A stretch of DNA of 64,000 nt, taken from positions 10,048,967 to 10,112,966 of the forward strand of contig NC_133299.1 in NCBI RefSeq assembly GCF_005239225.2, in the 5' to 3' direction. The stretch comes from Populus alba (taxonomy: Eukaryota > Streptophyta > Magnoliopsida > Malpighiales > Salicaceae). The stretch's first letter is position 1. Every line of letters begins with the position of its first letter. The translations under genes were made by a program, and so were the position numbers. Below, in pieces: positions 54,913-64,000 of the stretch. The notes beneath the pieces were generated by a model. The model saw only the letters and a list, made by a program, of their open reading frames with translations. It made no database searches and was not told where the DNA came from.

Positions 54913-55922
54913 CTGATACGATCCAGCCAAGGTCAAATTCGGATTTTGACGTAAAATGCGCAACTATCCAGTTTTACGGAAATAGTCATAATTCTCAATC
55001 CCACCGTTGGATCGGGCTGAAAGTTTACGTGGAGGCTCCTGATATGTTTTCGTACCTTGGGTTAAAATATCATGTCAATCGGATTTCGGCAAGGCATCCA
55101 AACACGGGTCAACAGAGGCTGTACGGGTTTTGTTATTTACTTCCTTTTGACTTGTGGACTTCCTATTTGGTTAGGATTCTTTTCCTAAAAGGATGCGGCA
55201 GCTTATTTTGGGAATCTCCTAATTCTACAAAGATCTTTAATGGGCTGCAACATAGTTTCCAAGTGTGGCAAGGATTCATAAATGTTTCAGAATCCTTTTC
55301 TTGCAAGGATTCCTTATTCATCCTAGCTACAAAAAGGAAAGAAGATTTCAGAACTAATTCTACCTTCAGATTTGATTCTCCTAGCTTATATAGGACTTCT
55401 AAAGGGCTACAAATCTGATCCTATCATATTTAGGATATTAAATTCGGATTTATTTATTTTAATGTTATTTTCTTCTTAGTTTAGGGTATATTTATATTAT
55501 TTGGGTTTAATTGTAAGTGGGCATCATATAAGTCCACATAAGGGGTCCATTAGGGTTTATTTTAGTTTGCAGTCACTATAAATAAGGGCATAACCAGACA
55601 TGTAAGGGGACAATTCTTATTAATAAAACTTTTTGTTTGCCGCACTTTGTGTGTGTGTGTTGGTGAGATAATCTCCCTTCCATGGTTCTCTAAAGAACTG
55701 AAACGACTTATCGAAGAACAACTATCTTCGTGGCGTCATCCTTATACTTCTCGTTCGCAAATCAATATTCGTTGGGTGGGGGTCTCCGTTTCCAATAGTG
55801 CTGGTGCCTAGGTACAAGTTATCTTTGTGTCACACTCCTATCAAACCTGATTTACTTGGCTTTCCGGGAATTGGTGTCTTGCGTGTGGGTTGCGTGACCA
55901 CGTGATCACGAGGTTCGCATCA
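54913..55922 (+). repeat. Subtype B 5' LTR, complete
   Basis: 1,010 bp, TGATACGATCCAGCC to GAGGTTCGCATCA. It also contains the open LTR frame seen in other B copies (to 55418). Confidence 0.9.
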
Positions 55923-55924
55923 TT

Positions 55925-55936
55925 TGGTATCAGAGC
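55925..55936 (+). other. Primer binding site, initiator tRNA-Met
   Basis: TGGTATCAGAGC, followed by TTGGCTCC. The leader that follows (to 56928) has the degenerate ~157-bp units and an (AT)n run at about 56736-56752. Confidence 0.85.
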
Positions 55937-56928
55937 TTGGCTCCATTAATCAGGTTATATATCCTTCTGAAATTTTCGTTTCTTGTTGTTTCCGCAAAAA
56001 AAAAAAAAATTCCTTAGTGTCCAATTTCTTCTTCTCTTGATTTGATATCATATATATAAAAAAAAAAGTTATTTCGTTTGGTTCCTGACCAAAATATATC
56101 AGTTGCATTAAAAAAAAGAAAAAAAAAAAGGAAAGAAAAAAAAAACAAAGAAAGAGTCATTTGTTTGTTTCTGTTGCAGAAAACTAAACAAAGGAAAATT
56201 TGATCAAATCAACTCAGAATGAGCTCAAATTTGATTCTGTTATTACTGGGACCCTAATCGCACCACATATTGATTTTAGGGTCAATTGGATATCGTTTGC
56301 TTTGGGTTTCAAATTCGGGTCTAATTAGGTCTGATTCATAACGTTTCTGCGTCAGTCTATCAAACCTTATCGTAAATTGCTCAAACTTTATATTCTGTCT
56401 ATTTGGGTTGGTAGAGCGCTATATCTGAAATTTTAGCTCAATTGGACATCATTGACTTTAGGTTCCAGATCCGGACTTAACTCGTCGTAAACGAGTCTGT
56501 TTTGCGTCAACTTTTGAAATTCACTTTCTTTCTGTTTTTTTCGTTTCTTGCAGTTTATTTTCATCATATCCAACATATCTGGGTGTTGTTTCATTGTTTT
56601 TCATATCTTGTTTCTGTTTTTTATTCGAGTCTTCAGTTTCGTTCATATTTCGAATAGACTCGCTTGCTACTCGAAGGACTATCATCGCAGTTTTGTTTTG
56701 CTTGTTTTCTGGTTTTTATTGCTTCTTGAGTCATATATATATATATATATATTTGGATTGCGCTGCCAAGTTGGATTTATTTGGTGTTGGTTTCAGTTTC
56801 GCAAGAACCGTAAGAAGGTGAGACGAGAGGTGTGAGCGTGTGAGGACATTCAGAGTGTTTGAGTGAAACACGAGCGACGTGAGGATATATATTTTTTTTT
56901 CACTAACCAATTTTTGCAGGTAAATATC

Positions 56929-57633
56929 ATGTCAGAACAAAACAACACGCGCCCTCCCGATGTAGAGCTTAAATTCCAAATGCAAGCCATGATGAAGATG
57001 ATGGAAAGAATGAATTTCACGATGGGGAACGTGTGTGACAGACTTGAGAAGGTGGAAATACATGGTAACATGGCTGGAACATGTACCCAAGATGTGAGGA
57101 AGGGTGGTGCTGAATTGAAATCAAACCATGGTAGTGGGGCTGAAAGGCCAAAGTGGGATGATTATGAGGATTTTGAGGAGGACGTTGATGATAATGGTGA
57201 TGGTGGTTTTAAGGATGAGACCATAGGCTATCGGGAAGCTTTTCGGCAGCCTAGAAACCAAAGGGATTTCATGTATTTTGATGAGTTGTTATGGAAAAAG
57301 AGAAGGAGGATTCAAAAGGAGAGGTGGTATCAAAGGGACAGAAATAAAGAGATTGGTGTTCTAAAAAAAGAATCCAAGAGTCTATCTCGTATTCTCGGGG
57401 AGATAACTTGATGTGTTAACGGCAGCAGTCAATGCGCAGCAAACTTCAAAAAGAGAGGAGAAAAAATGTTGCAATGATGAAATACGAAAGACAATGGGTG
57501 CTACTTTCATCCAAAGTTGTTGGCGACGATTGTTGGCAAGAAAAGAATTCCAAAGGCTTCAAAATGAGGCTAAGGAATTGTCCATTCAACTTGTTGGTGA
57601 TTCGAGGACGAATCATCTTGAAGAGAGAGGGAA
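56929..57633 (+). pseudogene. Subtype B Gag-IQ ORF with an 8-bp deletion
   Basis: ATG at 56929 (MSEQNNTRPP). Gag N-terminus as in 24899-23739, the junction at QRDF/MYFDELLWKKRRR, then a frameshift: ILGEMKQELDVL is broken because GAAGCAAG is lost near 57405. The second frame has KKCCNDEIRKT, IQSCWRRLLARK and LEERGNDTIQ into the LTR. An alternative upstream in-frame ATG at 56863 lies in the leader and is unlikely to be used, since all other copies start at MSEQ/MSDQ. Confidence 0.85.
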
Positions 57634-58091
57634 TGATACGATCCAGCCAAGGTCAAATTCATACTTTGTTTTAAGCTAGGATCCAAGGCTTGTTTGGATT
57701 AAGTTATGGGCTTTTCATTTTAGGGTTTTGGGCCAGTTTTGAGTGGACCTCATATAAGTCCACATAAAGGGTCCATTAGGGTTAACTTTTCAAGAACTAT
57801 TTAAACTCATGTAGGCCAAAATTTTGGCAGCTTTGATGATTATTATTCTGAATTTTTCAGTTTTAACGTGTGAGAGTGATTCTTGCATTCTTCAGTTCTT
57901 GAACGAACTGAATCTGACTTATCGAAGATTAACTGGCTTCGTGGCGTCATTCTACTCATTCCAATAGTGTTGGTGCCTTGGGGCAGGTTTCCATTGTGTC
58001 GCACTCATATCAGACCTATTTCGGCTTTCCGGGATCAGATCTCAATCTTGATTGTAGGTTGCGTGACCACGTGATCACGAGGTTCGCATCA
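57634..58091 (+). repeat. Hybrid B/D 3' LTR
   Basis: TGATACGATCCAGCCAAGG.. switches at about 57662 to ATACTTTGTTTTAAGC of the D LTR and continues as D to GAGGTTCGCATCA. 458 bp. Confidence 0.85.
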
Positions 58092-58653
58092 AACACTATA
58101 TTTTCATTTTGCTACATGTGATACTATAATGTTTGAAGAAGCAATTAAGGATGCAAAACAGAGAATTGTTATGGATGAGAAGATTGCATCAATTAAGAAT
58201 AATGACACATGGATATTGGTTCCTAGAGCAAATAAAAAAAAATTCATTATGTGTCAAGTGGATCTACAAAAAAAAAAAAGAGTGTTAAAAGAGAGGTGGA
58301 GAGATACAAGGCAAGGTTAGTAACAAAAGGCTATATCAAAATAATGAGATTGACTATGAAGAGGTTTTTGCTCTTGTTGCTAGGTTGGAGACCATTTGAT
58401 TAATTATTGCCACCGCTGCCAAACATAGATGGAGAATCTATCAAATGAATGTCAAATTTGATAGAGATCTACATTGAACAACTTATAGGTTATGAAGTAA
58501 AGGGACATGAAGACAAGGTTTTAAAGTTATAAAGCCTTGTATGGATTGAAGCAAGCCCCAGTGGCTTGGTATAGTCATATTGATGGTTATTTCTTAAAGA
58601 ATGCATTTGTTAAATGCCCCCATAAATATGTTATCTATGTAAATATCCAAGAG
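58092..58653 (+). pseudogene. Ty1/copia RT fragment, first part
   Basis: FEEAIKDAKQRIVMDEKIAS, NNDTWILV, ARLVTKGY-like and EIDYEEVFA match the start of the copia RT domain, with frameshifts and stops. Interrupted at 58653 by a solo LTR. Confidence 0.9.
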
Positions 58654-59574
58654 TGATACGGTTCTGCCTTGTGATAGCCAAGTAAGGTCAAATTTCGATT
58701 TTGGCGTAAAAAGTGCAACAGTCTAGGTTTACGGCAATAGTCATAATTCTAAATCTGACCGTTGGATTGGGCTAATATTTTATGTGGACCCTCCAGACAT
58801 GTTTTCCTACCTTGGGTTAAAACTTCAGGTCAATCGGATATCGGGAAGGCACCACAATACTAGTCAATAGCGGATGTATGAATTTTGTTATTTACTTCCA
58901 TTTGACTTGTGGACTTCCTATTTGGTTAGGATTCTTTTCCTACAAGGATGTGGTAGCTGGTTTTGAGAATTTTCTAGCTCCACAATGATCTTTAATGAGC
59001 TGCAATATAATCCACAAGTCTAGCAAGGATTCATTATTGTTTTAGAAATCATTTTCTTATAAGGATTCCTTATTCATCCTAGCTACACAAGAAAGAAGGG
59101 TTGGTAGTATTTAATGACAAATTAGTTGTTTTTTTTTTCTTTCATGTTTGGGTTTAATTAAAACTTTGTTTTGAGCTAGGATCCAAGGCTTGTTTGGATC
59201 AGGTTATAGGCTTTTCAGTTTAGGGTTTTTGGGTCAGTTCAGCCCACAAGAGTAGATCCATTAGGATTACTTTTAAGAACTATTTAAACACATGTAACCT
59301 GAATTTCGGCATCTTTGATGATTATTACTTCTGAATTTTTCAGTTTTAATGTGTGAGAGTGATTCTTGCATTCTACAGTTCTTGAACGAATTGAATCTGA
59401 CTTATCAAAGATTAGCTGGCTTCGTGGTGTTATTCTACTTATTCCAATAGTGTTGGTGCCTTAGGGCAATTTTTCATTATGTCACACTCATATTAGACCT
59501 GTTTCGGCTTTCCAGGATCAGATCTCAATCTTGATTATGGGCTGCGTGACCACGTAATCACAAGGTTTGCATCA
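58654..59574 (+). mobile_element. Solo subtype A LTR (921 bp), TSD AAGAG
   Basis: TGATACGGTTCTGCC to AAGGTTTGCATCA, flanked by AAGAG at 58649-58653 and 59575-59579. No PBS follows; copia RT resumes at once. It is more diverged than other A LTRs. Confidence 0.9.
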
Positions 59575-60510
59575 AAGAGAATGGTGATACACTTATTATA
59601 TGTTTTTATGTGGATGACTTAATCTTTACATGAAATAATCCAAAGATGTTTGAAAACTTCAAGCAAGCAATGATCAAGAAGTTTGAGATGATGGATATTG
59701 GTTTCATGTCCTACTAACTTAGGGATTGAGATCAAACAAGGAGAAGATGGAATCTTTGTGAATTAAAAGAAGTTTGCAAGGGATATTCTCAAGAAATTCA
59801 AAATGAATGATTGTGAAAAAGTGAATACTCCAATCAAGTGTGGAGTGAAAATGTCAAAGAATGATGAAGGGGGGAAGATAAACTCTACAACATTCAAGAG
59901 CTTAGTTAGGAGTTTGATATATTAAACATGCACTCTTCCAGGTAATATTTTTTATGGAGTAGGACTTGTGAGTAGGTTTATGAAGACACCAACTATCACT
60001 CACTTCAAAGCCTTGAAACAAATTCTATGATACATCAAAGGTACCATAGATTTTGGCTTATTATATGGTTATTCTAATAGCTTTGATCTTATGGGTTATA
60101 GTGATAGTGATTGGGCTGAAGAAATGATGATAAAAATAGCACTATAAGTTTTGTTTTCTATATGAGAGACATAACTTTCATATGGAGTTCAAAGAAGCAA
60201 TCTATTGTCACATTATCTACTTGTAAAGCTGAATATATAGCTACTACAACATGTGTTTGTCATTCCATATGGCTAAGAAGATTATTGAAGGAGTTGTGAA
60301 TGTCATAAGAAAAGCCTACAAAGATTTATATGGATAACTCATCAGCCATTGCATTACCTAAAAATCTAGTTTTCATGATAAAAGAAAGAACATTGACACA
60401 AGATTTCATTATCTAAGAGATTACATTACAACCAAGGAAGTTAAAGTCAAGTATGTGAAGACTCAAGACCAAATCGCAAATATTTTCCACAAAGCCACTC
60501 AAATATAATG
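59575..60510 (+). pseudogene. Ty1/copia RT-RNase H, second part
   Basis: FYVDDLIFT (RT catalytic YVDD), FEMMDIGFMSY, EIKQGEDGIFV in a shifted frame, then RNase H (GYSDSDWAE, STCKAEYIATTTC, FHYLRDYITTKEVKVKYVKT, QDQIANIFHKA). Multiple stops. It ends just before the polypurine-like GATGGGAGGTA. Confidence 0.9.
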
Positions 60511-60531
60511 TTTTTGCAAAGATGGGAGGTA

Positions 60532-60993
60532 TGTTGAGAGTTGTGAAGAATGATGACAGTTGATATTGAAAGTGAGTGTTGAAGTTCAATATCAACTAGA
60601 AGGCTAATAGGGTTTAGAGTTTGTAAGAGTTTAATATTAGCTAAAGGAGGAATTCTAGTTAATGTAGGAATCCTTGATGAAAAAGGATTTATAATAGACT
60701 AGTTTATTATAATCCTTGTTTAATTAGAATGTTAGATTTCTTATTAGATTAGGATTTCCTTTGAATTGTTTAATTCCCTGATTATCTAGGACTTGAGGCC
60801 TATAAATAGGCTTGTAACCAGAAGCATAATACACAAGTATAGAGAGATATAAAGAAGAGCTAAAAAGGTGTATCTCTTGATAAAATTTTTAATAAAAAAC
60901 ATCATTCCTCTTATTTTTCTTCTTGTTCTTTAGCCTTGTTCTTGTGTTTGTTTTTAAAAATTAGCTACCATACCTTGCCCTTCTTTTCCAACA
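60532..60993 (+). repeat. Ty1/copia 3' LTR
   Basis: TGTTGAGAG to CTTTTCCAACA, 462 bp, with 5-bp inverted ends TGTTG/CAACA, directly after a purine tract. TATA box CTATAAATAGGC near 60791-60802. The right flank is ATTAG; the 5' LTR is not in the window. Confidence 0.85.
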
Positions 60994-62630
60994 ATTAGGA
61001 CATGCTAATTGTAATGAACTCATTCAAATTTAGTCTGGTAGCTTTTTTTTTTTTTTTTGGCAAGTGGAGTGTATAAGGGAAAACTTATTGAAGATGGAAG
61101 GCTTCAAAAATTTATTAGTCATTAACAAAGCTGGATGAAAAACTTCTAATATACACAGTTAAGTTTTAATAGAAACCACCAAAGGAAAGAGCAACTTTAG
61201 ATTCCTAGTTCTAAGAAAGTGAATAGGTGGCCTAAAATTCAATGATTGTTGGTAGAAGTGACGTTGTTCCTTATGGTTTGGTGGGCTGTATGAAAAACTT
61301 TGTCAAGGTTCAGATATAAACTCCTTCTGGTGGGTTTTGTAAAAAGTATGTTTTGTTTAATTTTACTGATTTCTTAAACTATTTATTCTGTAAAATTATT
61401 GTTATTTTTGTTTACTATTGTCATTGTTAATCTTGTTAACTATAAGCCAATTCAAGAAAGGCACATATGATTTTTTTCTTAGAATAAATAATTGTCATCA
61501 AATATTGTGGGGAAAAGTACTGGATAATTGGTGTTGACACTAGGCTCGCCCTGGCTTTATCTGGAATGCTAATCTTGGGATAAATTGCCCAATTATCACT
61601 CAAAATTAAAATAAAAATAAAAATTAGTTAATTGATATAAATTCAAAAAACAATTGATGAAATAGCTTAGTTTAATCATGTCGTGCTTTTGCACATGGTC
61701 AAATTGTGTCATTTCTAACTCAATCGATTGACCAGTTCATAATGGTCAGTGAAATTGATCAACCTATTTTGAAAATAACAAGGAAAATCTCAAAACAATC
61801 AAAACCAGAGGGCCTTAGTGAGATTTTTTATATATATCTAAAGATCTGATGGTCCACGTAGAGATGTAAAGGCTACTTCAAGGAAAACAACCTCCAGAAT
61901 CTTTTGTAAAAATTTGAGCGTGATCTAATGTTTAGATCAAAAGTTACGATCCTTTTAATTTGTTATTCTGGTCTGGCACGATTAAACCTTCTTTTGGGCC
62001 TAAACATATCCTATTGGTCTATAAATGCACCTGCTAGGCCTTCTATCTAGTCTGTTTGTGATAGATTCTCATTTAGTTATGATAGACTCGCTCCTGACTG
62101 CTTGGAATCACCCACTACTATGTGAACAATATTTTTTTTAGATTTTAATTGGAGTCTATTTTCAAGTCAACAAGTTGGACAAATATGTATATTTTGACTC
62201 ATAAAACATATTTGAAAGAAAAGATTCATAAAATTATGGTTTTTGTGTGAAACGGTCGATCTATTAATTCAACTACATCCAACTAATATACCGATTTAGG
62301 TAGAAGATTGAAGTTTGACCATGTCGCACTTCAAAAATGCAAAAACTATCTTGTCATGCTTAGCAATAGCGATATTTAGTAAATGTTGCGCTTCTAAAAC
62401 GCCACATGGTCAAATTGTACTATTTCGCCAAATTGTTTTAAACCTATGATTCACCAATTTTTTATGTTTACTATGCTAATTTTACAACAACAAAAAATAT
62501 CCTTAATCTTGTACCGAGCTTTTTCATTTATAGAATTGTTATAAACTTGTAACAAATACCTAATTATCCAAACTTTACATTTCACATTAGCTTTTTAACT
62601 AAAATTTACTTTTAAAATATATATTTTCTC

Positions 62631-62632
<2 letters not shown>

Positions 62633-62669
<37 letters not shown>
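62633..62669. repeat. (TA)n microsatellite
   Basis: About 18 TA units. Confidence 0.95.
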
Positions 62670-62674
<5 letters not shown>

Positions 62675-63669
62675 ATAATACAGGTTCTATAAAAAAATCA
62701 ATTTAAATTTCTAACTTTTATAATTGTGAATATATAATAATAAGAAAATGAAAATTATTAATTATTAATTAAAAATGAAAATTTAGTTAGTGTTTGTTGT
62801 TAATTATTACATGTAGATTAAGTGGTATATATATTAGATAGTTGATGTATATTTGTTTTTGAAGTACATGATATAAATAATTATTAAAGATTTATTAAGT
62901 AGCAGTAACATAATTACATATCATTAAACCACATTTAATGTTAATATTTTAAATGAGATTGACTTAGAAAATAAGATTATTCCATATATGATATTCCTTG
63001 CACTCCTTTATTAGGATGTCATTTTGGCATATGAGATTTTTTGAGTTGATATATTAGCATGCCTTTTTTTTTTTTTTGGGTGAAGTGCACCTTGAAATTT
63101 AAATAGGAAGTTTTTTTAAAACAAAGTGTGTGTGTATTCATGCTCAATTGGGGATCTCACACTGACAAAGAAAATAGCTTTTTAGCCCATTTATAAATTA
63201 AGTTTTTTTTTTTTACTAGAAAGTAGTTTTTTTTTTTTTTTGAAAAGTGATTTATTTGGAAAGTGAATTATTTTTCAATGTTTGGTAGTGTCATGGAAAA
63301 CAAGTTGAAAATTATTTTTTAGTGTTTGACTATGTCATAGAAAATAAACTGAAAAATAACTTATTAATGCTTTTTTTAAAAAAATTATTACAAGAAAAAG
63401 AAACAAATTTTACAAATTAAAAAGTTGAATAAAAATAAAATTGAAAAAAAAATTTCATAAAAATTATCTGAAATAAAATAAATAACAATCAAAATAATGA
63501 AGACCAAATTTGACAGATAAAAAAGTTCAAAGATGATGAAATTCAAAAATAATAATTATAATTTCATAAATTATTTCAAATAAAATAAATAGCAACAAAA
63601 AGAATAAGGATAAAATATGATAGATAAAAAATTTCAATTAAAAAAAGAATGAGAGAAAAATAAATAACA

Positions 63670-63694
63670 ATATATATATATATATATATATATA
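63670..63694. repeat. (AT)n microsatellite
   Basis: About 12 AT units. Confidence 0.95.
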
Positions 63695-64000
63695 AAACCA
63701 AAGTTGGATATAAAAAATCAAATTCTAAGGGATGAAATTGAAAAATAAAAGATTCAAAAGAAAATATATAGTAATCAAAAGTTTGAGGACCAAATTTAAT
63801 ATAATCAATAAATAATATGATATTTCTAAATGTTTTACAACATCTAGAAATTGTTTTCCATCCAAAATAAAAGAAAAATATTTTTTTGAAAATCAAATCA
63901 AATTTTTCTTTGACTGGATAATATTTTTTGTTAGTCAACTTTTTTAATGGTAAACAAATACAAGAAGATTTGAAAAGTGATTTTAAAAAAACTATTTTCT

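Larger units (their letters stand above)
43636..58091. mobile_element. 14.5-kb inverted chimera with U5 ends at both termini, TSD AACAC
   Basis: Left terminus TGATGCGAACCTCG (inverted U5), right terminus GAGGTTCGCATCA (forward U5), flanked by AACAC at 43631-43635 and 58092-58096. Removing it and one AACAC restores the copia frame exactly. Contents: antisense D element 3' part (LTR split by a later C insertion, pol to within protease), then from 54913 a forward B element that starts at the exact first base of its LTR and ends in a hybrid B/D LTR. The precise B LTR start against internal D sequence looks like an integrase-made joint rather than random breakage. Confidence 0.8.
54913..58091 (+). 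mobile_element. Forward subtype B element with a hybrid 3' LTR
   Basis: 5' LTR 54913-55922, PBS 55925-55936, leader, Gag-IQ pseudogene, polypurine tract (GAGAGAGGGAA), 3' LTR 57634-58091. The 3' LTR keeps only about 28 bp of B-type U3 and then continues as D-type sequence, so its U5 matches the D U5 at the other end of the chimera. Confidence 0.85.
60994..64000. other. AT-rich region without recognisable genes
   Basis: About 3 kb. 61860-62110 has an LTR-like look (GGTCTATAAATGCACC at about 62026-62041) but no defined ends. 63200-64000 is rich in A/T homopolymers; a left GTTTGGTAGTGTCATGGAAAA and a right TAATGGTAAACAAATAC could be opposed ends of a small inverted-repeat transposon, uncertain because the window ends there. 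The open frame at 63576-63938 is low-complexity and I do not call it. Confidence 0.4.

Noticed and set aside
63576..63938. 120-codon Phe/Ile/Tyr-rich frame
   Set aside because: Arises from A/T-rich low-complexity DNA including an (AT)n run; no gene-like composition.
1..64000. CRISPR arrays, rRNA or tRNA genes, bacterial-type operons
   Set aside because: None seen. The tRNA-like strings are 12-base primer binding sites, and the direct repeats are LTRs, leader units or microsatellites.

Overview
The window is nuclear DNA from a dicot plant, probably woody; I cannot name the species. The evidence is one spliced receptor-like cytoplasmic kinase gene with GT/AG introns, high AT content, and a dense nest of plant-type LTR retrotransposons primed by initiator tRNA-Met. 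The kinase gene (19505-22086, six exons, 399 aa) is the only host gene I can support. Nearly everything else is retrotransposon.

Most of the window belongs to one Ty3/gypsy (chromovirus-like) family whose LTRs start TGATRCG and end CGCATCA. I separate four subtypes by sequence. A (LTR about 0.9 kb, starts TGATACGGTTCAGCC) is non-autonomous and encodes a short protein with two IQ motifs. B (about 1.0 kb, starts TGATACGATCC) is non-autonomous and encodes the first ~114 residues of Gag fused to an IQ-motif protein. C (about 0.95 kb, starts TGATGCGGATCAGCCC) and D (about 0.7-0.9 kb, starts TGATGCGGACCAGCCC) carry gag-pol. In all four the last reading frame runs through the polypurine tract into the 3' LTR. 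A fifth, more divergent lineage is present only as gag-protease pieces (31520-33117).

Layout. 1-3038: a Tat/Ogre-like integrase relic split by a solo LTR. 3039-18082: subtype A element, an inverted IQ piece, an antisense element, and an inserted chimera (8305-16353). 18083-23165: kinase island. 23166-26869: complete antisense B element. 26870-33117: intergenic DNA, a LINE relic, a solo D LTR, and scrambled gag-pol pieces. 33118-36369: tandem truncated A LTRs plus B fragments. 36373-39394: second A element. 39395-43172: D integrase and B LTR fragments. 43173-60993: a Ty1/copia element holding a 14.5-kb chimera (43636-58091) and a solo A LTR. 60994-64000: AT-rich DNA without a recognisable gene.

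The most interesting signal is structural. Two chimeras (8305-16353 and 43636-58091) each have an LTR U5 end at BOTH outer termini, facing outward, and are flanked by perfect 5-bp target duplications (CTTTC and AACAC). Ordinary LTR elements have one U3 end and one U5 end. Once the insert and one repeat are removed, the target sequence reads continuously, so each chimera appears to have entered the chromosome as a single inverted two-element molecule. The second notable signal is the A/B IQ-motif ORF, homologous between two diverged LTR subtypes and apparently derived from a myosin-like host gene.
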